From Desulfosporosinus sp. UBA5188 (GTDB lineage: Bacteria; Bacillota; Desulfitobacteriia; Desulfitobacteriales; Desulfitobacteriaceae), in the NCBI GenBank assembly GCA_002413075.1, contig DHWG01000069.1, positions 2,119 through 54,466 of the forward strand: DNA of 52,348 nucleotides. Reading direction: 5' to 3'. Positions 8,776 to 17,528 of the stretch are shown here, in pieces (position 1 is the first letter of the stretch; every line of letters starts with the position of its first letter). Below the pieces are notes generated by a model. It was not told where the DNA came from and ran no database searches. It was given only the letters and a program-made list of their open reading frames with translations. Made by a program: the position numbers and the translations under genes.

Positions 8776-9779
8776 ACACCATCTACTCCTATCTTTTCTT
8801 TCACAAAGTTAGATCGACTTAACTGTTGTTTTTCGATGACCGCTTGAAGTTCTATTGCTGGAAAGGTTTGAAACGGGACCCGCAGGTACTTAGCCGCTTC
8901 AATCAGACCAACTTCATCAGCTTTAAGATCAATACTATAGATCCCGCACACTGCCTTAAGGGATGCCCCGATCTGCTCAACAGCCGTCTCGATTCCCGCT
9001 AAGACAGCCTCAGTGGAAATTCCTCGACGGCAGCCAACCCCAACACTCAAAATAGGTGGAACCAAATATAGGAGATCCGCCTTAATAGTTCGGTCCGGAA
9101 ATGCGCTTATAATCACATTGGCTTTTTCTTTCTCTTTGTCTGGTAAGAAATGATAATGCTCATCGTTCACCCAAGCGACTTCAGCGTTCAAGGGGTAACT
9201 GGTCCAAACATCGAGAGAATCTTGTTCTAAAAGTAAACGATTGACCGTTGGCAAATGGTCTATAGGTTCAACTTTCCAACCATACCTGCGAGCGTACTCA
9301 TCAGGAGCCACTAAGCCCCGAACATCAGTCGCTGTCGTAATAACCGCTTGAGCCCCAATCTGACACGCTAGATGATTTGCCCAAGCGTTTGCGCCACCTA
9401 AATGCCCGGAAAGTAAAGGAATAATGAACTTACCTTCCTCATCTAAGACAAGCACGGCTGGGTCTCGATCTTTGCCTTGGAGAAGTGAAGCAATTTGGCG
9501 TACCACAATTCCTGTAGCCATGACGAAAATGAGCACAGAATGTTGCTGCCATAGTCTCGGGACGATATCCGCCAAACGCTGAAACACATGCAATTCAGGT
9601 TGGAAATCTCCTTGACCTTCACCCTGGTTCTTGTTTGAACAGACTGTCCTTTCGTGACTATAGAACGCTTGAGCAACTGTGTCCGGAAGCCCCTCTCCAA
9701 TACGCCGCGCTGTGGCCAGCCCTCGGTCGGTTAATGTTATCAAAGCGATCGTTGCCTTTGTTTTTCCGTTGATGGTCAC
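8637..9779 (-). CDS. cbiG: Cobalt-precorrin-5A hydrolase
   Basis: 380 residues. The central region has VRQIASLLQGKDRDPAVLVLDE and PLLSGHLGGANAWA; the C-terminal domain starts around LSVGVGCRRGIS and ends in GRGVTVAIS. CbiG opens the delta-lactone ring and releases acetaldehyde, a step specific to the anaerobic pathway. The conserved domain ends near 8680; the last 15 or so residues are the cbiH sequence read one base out of frame. Start overlaps the cbiF stop (ATGA). Confidence 0.94.
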   Translation of the reverse strand: MTINGKTKATIALITLTDRGLATARRIGEGLPDTVAQAFYSHERTVCSNKNQGEGQGDFQPELHVFQRLADIVPRLWQQHSVLIFVMATGIVVRQIASLLQGKDRDPAVLVLDEEGKFIIPLLSGHLGGANAWANHLACQIGAQAVITTATDVRGLVAPDEYARRYGWKVEPIDHLPTVNRLLLEQDSLDVWTSYPLNAEVAWVNDEHYHFLPDKEKEKANVIISAFPDRTIKADLLYLVPPILSVGVGCRRGISTEAVLAGIETAVEQIGASLKAVCGIYSIDLKADEVGLIEAAKYLRVPFQTFPAIELQAVIEKQQLSRSNFVKEKIGVDGVCEAASLLGTQKGQLILSKFKGRGVTVAISLENSLSWASGPETLNI

Positions 9780-10564
9780 TTTTCAGTGCCTTGCCGATAT
9801 TCGTGTGTAAAAGTAGGGTCATAGAGCTTTGAACGAGCGTATCCGTTCACCGGGTCTAAGAAATCGCCCACAAGAATTTGCGCCTGTTTACGAATTCCTG
9901 CAACCTTAACTTTTTCTACGATCGTTTCTAAGGTCCCCAGAAGGACCTCTTCATCTGGCCAACTTGCTTTCGCGATCACGGCAATGGGGGTAGCGGCAGG
10001 GTAGCCGCCTTCCAGCAATGCTTCGACGACAGCACCCATATCCTGAACACTTAGGAAAATCGCCATGCTCGCTTGATGCTTGGCTAAGTTTGCCAACGCT
10101 TCACGCTCTGGTACGGGGGTGCGTCCAGCCATGCGAGTAAGAATCAAGGTCTGACTGATATCTGGTAATGTAAACTCCCGTTTAATGGCTGCTGCAGCTG
10201 CAAAAACCGAGCTGACCCCTGGAATGACCGTATACGGAATAGATTCCTTGTCCAAATGGTCGAATTGTTCCTTGACTGCCCCGTACATACTAGGATCTCC
10301 CGTATGGAGACGAACAATAGTTTCCCCTTGTCTTGTTCCCTCATCCATCAAAGCGAGAACCTCTTCGAGCGTAAGGTGAGCACTGTCATGAACAGGTGTT
10401 TCCGGACGACAAAGTTTGAGTAGTGTCGGGTTAACTAAAGATCCGGCGTAAATCACTCGGTCCGCATTTTCCAGTGCACGGGACCCTTTAACCGTTATCA
10501 GTTCTGGATCACCTGGACCAGCTCCTACGAAGATTACTTTACCGTTAGCTTTTTTCTGGCTCAC
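9776..10564 (-). CDS. cbiF: Cobalt-precorrin-4 C11-methyltransferase
   Basis: SAM-dependent methylase with KVIFVGAGPGDPELITVKG at the start and VIYAGSLVNPTLL, LHTGDPSMYGAVKEQ and VIPGVSSVFAAAAA following, all CbiF/CobM features. The frame is open to 10672, but GTG at 10564 (VSQKKANGK) has GGGAGG seven to eight bases before it and gives 262 residues, the family length. The upstream 36 codons only overlap cbiL and look non-coding. The short overlap with cbiL (20 bases) suggests coupled translation. Confidence 0.94.
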   Translation of the reverse strand: MSQKKANGKVIFVGAGPGDPELITVKGSRALENADRVIYAGSLVNPTLLKLCRPETPVHDSAHLTLEEVLALMDEGTRQGETIVRLHTGDPSMYGAVKEQFDHLDKESIPYTVIPGVSSVFAAAAAIKREFTLPDISQTLILTRMAGRTPVPEREALANLAKHQASMAIFLSVQDMGAVVEALLEGGYPAATPIAVIAKASWPDEEVLLGTLETIVEKVKVAGIRKQAQILVGDFLDPVNGYARSKLYDPTFTHEYRQGTEK

Positions 10565-11282
10565 TATTTTCCCTCCCCAACAAATCTTTTTTGACGAGTA
10601 ATAAACTGAGATAATCAATTTTTTCAGAGGTGAAATCCTGAGGTTTAGGTTCCCATCGGATTTTCTCACCAACTTGTCCCAGGCGGGTTAACAAGACTGC
10701 TTTTCTCCCACGTTCTTCGAGGTGCGTCAAAATCTCAGGTAGTCTTCGAGAGACTTTCATTAAGACTAAATTGGGGAAGTCGAGGAACTCTCCAACATCT
10801 TCAGTACTTGGCAAAATCAGGAGGGGCTCATCTCCTGTGGCAAGAGGCAAGTTAATTCTAGCTGCCGCTGCAGACATAGCCGTAATCCCAGGAACAGTTT
10901 CGATACACTCCTGAGGTAGCTCCTCTTGAAGAATGTTCAGAAGATAACTATAGGTACTATACAGAGAAGGATCTCCCAGCGTGATAAAGGCGACGGATTT
11001 TCCCTGTTTCAGTTCAGCTAAGAGAGTTTGTGCCCCAGTTTGCCAAGCCTTAGCTAAAATCTGCTTATCGGCAGTCATGGGCATTTCTAGTTCGATTAGG
11101 CGGACCTTGGAGGGACAATGAATTTTGGCTATGTCCCAGGCGACACTTTCTCGATCAAGCTTGGATTTAGGAATGGCGACAATATCCACCGCTTGTAAAA
11201 CATCGACAGCTTGCAGAGTCAAGAGACGTGGATCACCAGGACCGACCCCTACTCCGTAGAACTTCCCCCATGCTATAGTCAT
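10545..11282 (-). CDS. cbiL: Cobalt-factor II / precorrin-2 C20-methyltransferase
   Basis: 245 residues from ATG 11282 (MTIAWGKFYGVGVGPGDP), which overlaps the cbiET stop in ATGA and has AAGGAG eight bases upstream. The longer frame to 11363 lies inside cbiET. Motifs: GVGVGPGDPRLLTLQAVD, FITLGDPSLYSTYSYL and ETVPGITAMSAAAARI. The enzyme methylates C20 with SAM, the first methylation after cobalt insertion. Confidence 0.94.
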   Translation of the reverse strand: MTIAWGKFYGVGVGPGDPRLLTLQAVDVLQAVDIVAIPKSKLDRESVAWDIAKIHCPSKVRLIELEMPMTADKQILAKAWQTGAQTLLAELKQGKSVAFITLGDPSLYSTYSYLLNILQEELPQECIETVPGITAMSAAAARINLPLATGDEPLLILPSTEDVGEFLDFPNLVLMKVSRRLPEILTHLEERGRKAVLLTRLGQVGEKIRWEPKPQDFTSEKIDYLSLLLVKKDLLGRENSEPEKS

Positions 11283-12511
11283 AACACTTCTCCTTTTCGT
11301 GCCGATATTATAAAGATAGGATTCAACGCTTGTGCCATATGAAGTGTTTGTACGGCTTTCCATCGAACCGCTTGAATAGAAACGGTATCGATATCTTCGA
11401 AATTTAGCTCTGTAAGCAGTTTTAAGCCTTGAGCCACTGTTTCGATCGTAACTGCCGTGATCACAATTCTCCCCCCCTTAACCAGGGGAACGGTTTCCAA
11501 TATCTCTGATAAACGCCCATTACTCCCACCAATAATACACACATCCAGTGAAGGAAGCTTCCCAAAGACATCAGGTGCAGTTCCTGGAATCAGTTGGAGA
11601 TTTTTAACGCAAAACTTGCGTTGATTGGAAAGAATTAGTTCCTGAGCCTCTGAATTATGTTCAATTGCATAAACTAAGCCTTCAGAAGCCAGACCTGCAG
11701 CTTCTATACTAATGCTTCCCGTACCAGCTCCAATATCTACGACGCGATCATATTTTGAAATTTGGGCTTTGGCCAGTACTTGCACACGAATTTCCGCCTT
11801 GGTCATGGGAACCTTTCCCCGCAGAAACTCTTCGTCTGGAATCCCAATTCTGCACCCAGTACTTTGTTTGGTGGATTGCGTGTTACTCTGAATAGTATTT
11901 TGCGGATACAGGATAACAATGGCATTCTTTAACACTGTTTTATCCCGAGCCAAATGCTCTGCATCCATTGTTTCCCAAAATTCCTCTGGATAAGCAAGGG
12001 CATTTCCGATCGATATCTGGGGATTTTTGCCGCGCTTTAAATAGAGTTGCGCGATTTTCTGAGGAGTATTTTCCCCACCGGTTAAAACCGCAGTGAGACA
12101 AGTTATGCTTTCAGGAAGTACGGATAACTCTCGACCATGTACACTAACAAAAGTTGCCTCCTGCCAAGGAATTTCAGCTCTCGCAAAAGCAAATTGAAGA
12201 GAACTGATCCCAGGATAGACGTCCATTCTCTGCTCCGGAAATTCTTTTTTAAGTCGGGGTAAAAAACTGAAAAATCCAGGGTCCCCAGAGACAAGAACCC
12301 CGACAACCTTCTCCTCCACAAGTGCGTTTCTGATCACTGAAATACTGCTGGCTAGATCTCCAGATAGAGTATACTGAAGTCCTGTAAAATCGGGAAAGAG
12401 TTGGAGAGCTCTAGATCCCCCTATTAATATTTCGCAGTTCTTTACAAGTTCAGTAATTGCCGGCGGCAACCATTCCGGTCTGCCAGGACCGATTCCGATC
12501 ACCTGTAACAT
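11279..12511 (-). CDS. cbiET: Fused cobalt-precorrin-7 C5-methyltransferase / C15-methyltransferase (decarboxylating)
   Basis: 410 residues from ATG 12511. The N-terminal CbiE domain (about 1-200) has MLQVIGIGPGRPEWLPPAI and LVSGDPGFFSFLPRL. The C-terminal CbiT domain (about 215-405) has VPMTKAEIRVQVLAKA and the SAM-binding VVDIGAGTGSISIEAA. Together they methylate C5 and C15 and remove the C12 acetate carboxyl. An upstream extension of the frame to 12580 runs into the riboswitch terminator, so ATG 12511 behind AAGAAGG is preferred. It is the first gene of the operon. Confidence 0.95.
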   Translation of the reverse strand: MLQVIGIGPGRPEWLPPAITELVKNCEILIGGSRALQLFPDFTGLQYTLSGDLASSISVIRNALVEEKVVGVLVSGDPGFFSFLPRLKKEFPEQRMDVYPGISSLQFAFARAEIPWQEATFVSVHGRELSVLPESITCLTAVLTGGENTPQKIAQLYLKRGKNPQISIGNALAYPEEFWETMDAEHLARDKTVLKNAIVILYPQNTIQSNTQSTKQSTGCRIGIPDEEFLRGKVPMTKAEIRVQVLAKAQISKYDRVVDIGAGTGSISIEAAGLASEGLVYAIEHNSEAQELILSNQRKFCVKNLQLIPGTAPDVFGKLPSLDVCIIGGSNGRLSEILETVPLVKGGRIVITAVTIETVAQGLKLLTELNFEDIDTVSIQAVRWKAVQTLHMAQALNPIFIISARKGEVL

Positions 12512-12570
12512 AAATAACCTTCTTCCCTGAATTTTCGTAAGCTTCAAGAAACAACTGTATTCTAATAGTT

Positions 12571-12614
12571 GGGTAAACAAAAATACGAACCAGAGCGGTT
12601 CGTATGGTTTACCC
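12571..12614 (-). terminator. Intrinsic terminator, expression platform of the B12 riboswitch
   Basis: On the minus strand a 9-bp stem ATACGAACC/GGTTCGTAT with a 5-base loop (12583-12605) is followed at once by TTTTTG. GGGTAAAC and GTTTACCC flank it (12607-12614, 12571-12578) and can extend the stem across the U tract. It sits between the aptamer and cbiET, so ligand binding probably decides readthrough. Confidence 0.85.
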
Positions 12615-12660
12615 TAAATAAACACACACATCACCTATTGCCCGTAGGTTTGTGATATTT

Positions 12661-12807
12661 CTCAAGGCAGGTTTCCTGGCTTCAAATCATCATTCTCTTC
12701 CCGCAGTGACTCTGGGTATAAGAGAACTCCTTGTTTACAGTGGCGGGACCGCGTCGGACGTTCGCCGACTTCCCCTTTTATATCCTCTATCGCAGAGGAA
12801 CCTTGAG
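12661..12807 (-). promoter_or_regulatory. Cobalamin (B12) riboswitch upstream of cbiET
   Basis: Read on the minus strand, the element opens with CTCAAGG (12807-12801) and closes with CCTTGAG (12667-12661), an exact 7-bp P1 stem. The B12 box AGCCAGGAAACCTGCC is at 12681-12666, and GGTCCCGCCACTGT, the conserved core of the family, is in the middle. With the downstream terminator it should shut off the main cobalamin operon when adenosylcobalamin is plentiful. Confidence 0.93.
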
Positions 12808-12866
12808 AATCTTTGTATTTAATTAATTTTATGATCATCTATAAACTCATAATCTATTATTTGTGT

Positions 12867-12895
12867 ATTATAACTTAAATCTCTCTTTTTAGAAA
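12867..12895 (-). promoter_or_regulatory. Possible sigma-A promoter of the cbiET operon
   Basis: A perfect -10 TATAAT on the minus strand (12872-12867) lies about 60 bases before the riboswitch aptamer. The hexamer 17 bases upstream is TTTCTA (12895-12890), a poor -35. The stretch 12808-12981 is otherwise AT-rich with nothing else recognisable. Placement is right for the operon promoter, but the match is only partial. Confidence 0.4.
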
Positions 12896-12981
12896 GGACT
12901 TTTAGGAATCCGTGCAATATTATATATTTATCGCTTAATTTTGGTTTTCATCTAACTCAAGTAAATGCTCATATTGCCAAT

Positions 12982-13013
12982 CAAAAAACAGCACTCAACG
13001 AATGCCGTTTTTG
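12982..13013 (-). terminator. Intrinsic terminator after cbiD
   Basis: On the minus strand AAAAACGGCA and TGCTGTTTTTT form a stem with one G-U pair, a 9-base loop, and a run of U directly at its end. It lies about 40 bases after the cbiD stop and separates the cblS-cbiD operon from the promoter of the cbiET operon. Confidence 0.7.
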
Positions 13014-13051
13014 TCATGATTAATAGATTTGCACTCATTACACCATTGTGT

Positions 13052-14191
13052 TTACAATTCTAATTTCGGTTCCACGGACCACACCCAGCCTTGTTCCTCC
13101 ACAATCTTACGAGCTTCCAAATCCCAGCCAACGGGTTGGCCGTTCAATAACGTCATGATTGTTCCAATGCTAAGACTCCCATAAGTGAACGACTGAGCTC
13201 TTTCACTTGCTAGGTATGCTAGGTAATGAAGCAATTTTTGCTCACCAATCAGCAAGAGCTCTTTGGTGGCCCCTTCAGTCGTTGGAAACTCTGCCAGATG
13301 CTTTAATGTGTCTACGTCTACGCCAGCTAATGCAGCATGAGCCAGTAAGATTTCCATTCTGGCATCTGCGACACGATTATGGGTATGGAAAATACCCCCG
13401 GAAATCTTGATAAGCTTTCCTATATGCCCTAATAAAATAACCTGTTTTATCCCGCGATAGGCGGCTTCCTCCAAGAGATAGCCTACAAAGTTACTCATCT
13501 GTATCACGGCCTCGGCCGGGACCATAAAGCGCTCCGTTGCCACTCTATACCCATAGTGTCCTGGGGTGAGTACAATGGTTTTATGCCCATAGGCTACGGC
13601 TTGGTCCAACTCTGGTAGGATGGAGGTTTTAAACGCTTCCTCGGACATCGGCCGAACTATTCCGCTTGTACCAAGGATAGAAATTCCCCCCTTAATCCCC
13701 AATCTGGGATTAAGGGTGCGTAAGGCTGCAGTTTCTCCGTCGGGAACTTCGATGATAATTTCGAGTTCTGCTTTTGGGAAGACCTCCCGAACCGCTTCAA
13801 GGATCATACTCCTTGGTACCGGATTAATGGCACTTTCTCCAACCGAGAGCGCCAATCCTTTTTTGGTCACGGTCCCAACCCCTTGCCCCCCCAGGATGTG
13901 GACCTCTCCTTGTGGGGAAATATAACGCGCAATCGCCTGAATCTCAAGGCCATGCGTAATATCCGCATCATCTCCGCCGTCTTTCAGAATACTTGCCCTA
14001 GCCTCTGGATATCCAGCCTTCCCTCCATGGATTGGCATCGTTAAGCGTGCAGAATTTGGTAGTGTAATCTCTACTTGCACGGCTAAACTGTCCCCTTTAA
14101 GTAGTAGACAGGCAACTTTAGCAGCACCAGCGGCACAACTACCCGTAGTATATCCTTCGCGCCAAGTATGTCGATCTTTATCTCGTGCCAT
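13052..14191 (-). CDS. cbiD: Cobalt-precorrin-5B C1-methyltransferase
   Basis: 379 residues, normal CbiD length. The N-terminal signature REGYTTGSCAAGAAKVA is unmistakable, followed by IPVNPR-like INPVPRSMI and GGISILGTSGIVRPMSEEA. CbiD transfers the C1 methyl group, an anaerobic-route step with no counterpart gene in the main operon, so the two operons depend on each other. It starts at ATG 14191 behind GGGAG, 110 bases after ecfT, and is the last gene of the cblS riboswitch operon. Confidence 0.96.
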   Translation of the reverse strand: MARDKDRHTWREGYTTGSCAAGAAKVACLLLKGDSLAVQVEITLPNSARLTMPIHGGKAGYPEARASILKDGGDDADITHGLEIQAIARYISPQGEVHILGGQGVGTVTKKGLALSVGESAINPVPRSMILEAVREVFPKAELEIIIEVPDGETAALRTLNPRLGIKGGISILGTSGIVRPMSEEAFKTSILPELDQAVAYGHKTIVLTPGHYGYRVATERFMVPAEAVIQMSNFVGYLLEEAAYRGIKQVILLGHIGKLIKISGGIFHTHNRVADARMEILLAHAALAGVDVDTLKHLAEFPTTEGATKELLLIGEQKLLHYLAYLASERAQSFTYGSLSIGTIMTLLNGQPVGWDLEARKIVEEQGWVWSVEPKLEL

Positions 14192-14301
14192 AGTTTCTCT
14201 CCCGTTATCACTTTTATTGAAAGAATTAATCGTTCATAGAAAGTATAAATCATGTGGTGCCTTAGTTCAACTAAAACTGTACAATCTCATATTATGAGGG
14301 A

Positions 14302-15114
14302 TTATAATACCCCTAGGTGCAGTTTGAATCGAACAAAAAACGCCGACGTTAGTAACAGGATAAAGAAAGCTATTGCGCAGGAATCCTTGAAAGAAAATCT
14401 AATTTGACGCATCGATGTCGAAGTTCTCGTCAAGCCGTATCCTCTGTTAAGCATAGCCATTGATAATGAATTAGCCATCAGAATAGAATTGATGAACATA
14501 GGAATCATCAGGGGTAAATGCGATCGAATAGAGCCAATAATCCCCTTATTATTAAATCTTACGCCTCGCGCTTTTTGGGCCTCTATGATTAGTTGGCGTT
14601 TTTTATCCAAGGTCGGAATGAATCGTATTGCCGTTGTCAGCATCATGGTTATCTCAACAGGAACCTTCATCATTTGAAAGAATTGGATAAAATCATCTAT
14701 AGACGTGGTCAAAGTCAACACAGAAGAAGCAATCATCATACTAACAAGGCGAAAGGTAAACGTAGTACCCATTAGAAAGCCACCCACTGTTGCCCCTAAG
14801 CGGTTTCCAGGTAGCACATAAAAAAGAATTGCTTGGTTAGACGCCTGACCAAAACGCTCAGGTGCAAACGTAAATCCTGTGATTAAAATAATCGTTATTA
14901 TGATAGGAATCAAGGGAGCCACCATTCTCCCGATTTTCTGCAGAGATATTTTCATCCAGAAGGCAAGTAATCCGGTCAAAGTTACGATAAAAAGTTGATA
15001 TAAAGGGTCTTGGAATATAAATGAAAGTATAATGAGCCCTAAGAATCCATACATTTTGACTCGTATGTCGAGTCGATGGAGCAAGGTGTCGCCTGGTATA
15101 TACTCTATAGACAT
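14302..15114 (-). CDS. ecfT: ECF transporter transmembrane (T) component
   Basis: 270 residues with five or so membrane spans (around 25-60, 65-85, 105-135, 240-262). Family features are the start YIPGDTLLHRLDIRVKM and the cytosolic coupling helices with the A-R-G motif EAQKARGVRF. EcfT links the substrate-binding S component to the ATPases in the membrane. Its ATG overlaps the end of the ecfA gene behind GAGGAG. Here the S component is probably CblT. Confidence 0.9.
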   Translation of the reverse strand: MSIEYIPGDTLLHRLDIRVKMYGFLGLIILSFIFQDPLYQLFIVTLTGLLAFWMKISLQKIGRMVAPLIPIIITIILITGFTFAPERFGQASNQAILFYVLPGNRLGATVGGFLMGTTFTFRLVSMMIASSVLTLTTSIDDFIQFFQMMKVPVEITMMLTTAIRFIPTLDKKRQLIIEAQKARGVRFNNKGIIGSIRSHLPLMIPMFINSILMANSLSMAMLNRGYGLTRTSTSMRQIRFSFKDSCAIAFFILLLTSAFFVRFKLHLGVL

Positions 15115-16991
15115 CCTGGCTTCTCCTCACTTTCGAACATCGCAGTAAACTCACTTGCTTCTATAAAGGTTTCATGCTCTAGAATATCCGTCAATTGTAT
15201 GGAGAGTCCACATAGTTGGGGGGGTAATATGGCAGCGTCGAGAAGAATTTGTTCGTTAGTAAAAACATCTTGAGGTGCACCATCTAACAAAATCTCGCCG
15301 TCTTTCAAGACAATCACCCTCTTAGCATATTGAGCCACTAAATCCATATCATGACTGATCATAATAATTGTGGTTCCTGCAGCGTGTAGTTTGCGAATCA
15401 ATCCCATCATTGTCTGAACGCCTGTCCAGTCTGACCCAGTGGTTGGCTCGTCAATAATAAGCAGTTTGGGCTTTAATACAAGTATTGAAGCGACGGCAAT
15501 CATTTGCCGTTCTCCTTTGCCCAAACTAAACGGATGAACGCTGCGGTATCTTTCTAAGCCAGTATAGTTAAGGACCTGATCGACTCGTTCTTTGATTTCT
15601 TTTCCTTTAAAACCTGCGTTTTTAAGGCCAAATTCGAGTTCTTTTTCGACAGTCGTGGAGAAAATTTGATGATCAGGATTTTGAAAGACGTATCCAATCG
15701 TTTTGGATAAATATGAGGTATCATACTGTAAGGTATTCATGCCCTCAACGATGACCTCTCCACAGGTTGGTTTTAAAAGTCCATTAAAATGTTTCGCTAA
15801 GGTCGTTTTTCCAGCACCGTTTTGCCCAATGAACGCCACGAATTGGCCAACTTCAATCGTCATATTTATCCCTCTCAAAGCAGACTGACCTGGGCTATAC
15901 TGATAAATTAGATCATTCACTTGAACAGCGATTGCTTTCTCAGACCAGTTCATTACCTGCTTCAGAACGTGCTCATCGCCCTGCTCATTCCCTTGCCAAT
16001 GTCCGTATTTGGGTAACAATGTTCGAATCAATTCTACTGCAGATGGGATATCTAATGGGATTTGAGCCAAGGAAATCCACCGCTTTTCATAGAAATACCA
16101 ACCGATTAGGCTGACCGGTATGGGCTTTATTCCAAACTTTCGCAAAAGAAGAATGTTACGAAAGAGTTCACTTGGAACGCCTCTCCAAACCACTTCACCT
16201 TGGTTCAGTACGACGACTTCATCAGCCTTTCTAATCACTTCTTGGCTGGAGTGTTCCACCAATACAATCGTAAGGTCCTTATTCCGTCGCAAATCGTCTA
16301 ACGTTTCATAGATCTCTAATCGTCCCAGCGGATCAAGTTCTGAGGTCGGTTCGTCGAGTACCAAGATACCCGGTTCCATCACGAGAACACCCGCAATCGC
16401 TAAGCGTTGTTTTTCTCCACCAGAGAGTGCCTCCGTTAAGCGTCGATTGTACCCTTTAAGACGAACTTTTTCTAAGGCCTCATTGACTCGTTGTTTAATC
16501 TCGTTGAATGGGACCAAGAAATTGCGGGGACCAAATGCGGTATCTTCCTCAACGGTGCGACCAATAATTTGGGTCTCGGGATCCTGTAGGACAAGTCCGA
16601 TAACCTTGGACATCGACTGGATTGAGGTTCTTCCTACATTCTTCCCAGCGACACACACCTGCCCTGTTAGTTTTCCCTCCAGAAGTTGGGGAATAAGGCC
16701 GTTCAGACATAAGCTCAAGGTCGTTTTACCCGCCCCTGTGGACCCCATTAGGACCATGAATTTCCCTTTTTTCACAGTTAAGCTTACATTTCTCAAGCTT
16801 GGTTCCACTGAGTTCGGATAACGATAGGAGACATTATTGAGATCAATCGCATTTTTATCCAATCGTAAGACTCCCACTTCTTCAAGTGGGAGTGGGCCCC
16901 CGTACTCTGCTTCGGTGGGGGTAGACTCCCCCACCGAAGTCTCGATGTTCAACTTTAGTTGAACGAGTTCACTATGTTCCACGGTTTTCAC
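15105..16991 (-). CDS. ecfA: Fused double ATPase (EcfA1-EcfA2) of the ECF transporter
   Basis: 628 residues with two complete ABC ATPase domains in one chain. Domain 1 (about 49-285): Walker A GSTGAGKTTLS, signature LSGGEKQRLAIA, Walker B ILVLDEPTSELD. Domain 2 (about 356-600): Walker A GQNGAGKTTLAK, signature FSLGKGERQMIAV, Walker B LLIIDEPTTGSD. Usual EcfA1 and EcfA2 are separate ~280-residue proteins. It powers uptake with EcfT and CblT. The 45 residues before domain 1 are encoded by a palindromic array. Starts: GTG 16991, GTG 16982 behind GAGGTG, or TTG 16862 behind GGGAG giving 585 residues. Confidence 0.9.
   Translation of the reverse strand: MKTVEHSELVQLKLNIETSVGESTPTEAEYGGPLPLEEVGVLRLDKNAIDLNNVSYRYPNSVEPSLRNVSLTVKKGKFMVLMGSTGAGKTTLSLCLNGLIPQLLEGKLTGQVCVAGKNVGRTSIQSMSKVIGLVLQDPETQIIGRTVEEDTAFGPRNFLVPFNEIKQRVNEALEKVRLKGYNRRLTEALSGGEKQRLAIAGVLVMEPGILVLDEPTSELDPLGRLEIYETLDDLRRNKDLTIVLVEHSSQEVIRKADEVVVLNQGEVVWRGVPSELFRNILLLRKFGIKPIPVSLIGWYFYEKRWISLAQIPLDIPSAVELIRTLLPKYGHWQGNEQGDEHVLKQVMNWSEKAIAVQVNDLIYQYSPGQSALRGINMTIEVGQFVAFIGQNGAGKTTLAKHFNGLLKPTCGEVIVEGMNTLQYDTSYLSKTIGYVFQNPDHQIFSTTVEKELEFGLKNAGFKGKEIKERVDQVLNYTGLERYRSVHPFSLGKGERQMIAVASILVLKPKLLIIDEPTTGSDWTGVQTMMGLIRKLHAAGTTIIMISHDMDLVAQYAKRVIVLKDGEILLDGAPQDVFTNEQILLDAAILPPQLCGLSIQLTDILEHETFIEASEFTAMFESEEKPGCL
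16870..16964. repeat. Array of three hairpin palindromes at the 5' end of ecfA
   Basis: Three perfect inverted repeats lie side by side: a 10-bp stem with 4-base loop (16870-16893), a 12-bp stem with 6-base loop (16910-16939), and an 8-bp stem with 2-base loop (16947-16964). They cover residues 10-41 of the longest ecfA reading, a part with no match to ATPase domains. The first palindrome contains the GGGAG that would serve a TTG start at 16862. The array may be an inserted palindromic element or a leader structure. Confidence 0.8.
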
Positions 16992-16999
16992 CTCATAAC

Positions 17000-17515
17000 C
17001 TATATGAGCCGACTGCCCTTAATTGCTTTGTAGGCTACTGCCGAAATAATAACATTGAGAGCTGCTCCTACGACAAGAAAAGGCATTAGACCCAGAACGC
17101 CTCCCATACCCATAATTGGAAGCATAGCGAAGGCGGATACAACCCCATTAAGGATAATTGCAACGATGACTGCAGGAATTAAACCAAGCTTCTCATTAAC
17201 CCAGCGATAGGTCACCGCCCAGATAGCCATTTGTAAAGCAATATACAGATGGATCGGAATGGTCATAGGGAATCCAATCACTGCTGCTGTCAGCAAATGT
17301 CCAAAAGCAATAACGATGGCTCCAGTTAGTCCACCAAAGGCCAGAGCACAGAAAAAGCCAGGTGCTGAATCCATACCAATGGTTCCAACAGGACTTGGGA
17401 TCTTAATGAGGGCTCCGACTGCACTTAGGGCAATAAAAATAGCCATAATAGATAGTCTCTTGACCTTCCAAGCAGAGAGTTTTATGTCCTGTTGTTCTGT
17501 TCCTAGATGATTCAT
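17000..17515 (-). CDS. cblT: ECF transporter S component, probable alpha-ribazole transporter
   Basis: 171 residues with about five membrane spans. After a polar N-terminus comes LSIMAIFIALSAVGALIKIPSPVGTIGMDS, shortened here in meaning to the IKIPSPVGTIGMDSAPG motif seen in CblT-type S components. CblT imports alpha-ribazole, the lower-ligand nucleoside of B12. It is preceded by the kinase gene cblS, followed by the ATPases and EcfT, and lies behind a B12 riboswitch, which is the expected context. ATG 17515 has a strong GAGGAGG. Another vitamin-type substrate cannot be excluded from sequence alone. Confidence 0.8.
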   Translation of the reverse strand: MNHLGTEQQDIKLSAWKVKRLSIMAIFIALSAVGALIKIPSPVGTIGMDSAPGFFCALAFGGLTGAIVIAFGHLLTAAVIGFPMTIPIHLYIALQMAIWAVTYRWVNEKLGLIPAVIVAIILNGVVSAFAMLPIMGMGGVLGLMPFLVVGAALNVIISAVAYKAIKGSRLI

Positions 17516-17528
17516 AGAATATTCCTCC

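Noticed and set aside
10565..10672. 36-codon N-terminal extension of cbiF
   Set aside because: It overlaps cbiL, is not family-like, and a GTG with a good ribosome site lies at 10564.
12512..12580. 23-codon N-terminal extension of cbiET
   Set aside because: It runs into the riboswitch terminator; the ATG at 12511 starts exactly at the family N-terminus.
14266..14280. TTAGTTCAACTAAAA in the ecfT-cbiD gap, similar to the third ecfA palindrome
   Set aside because: Only a short AT-rich near-palindrome is shared; too little to call a repeat copy.
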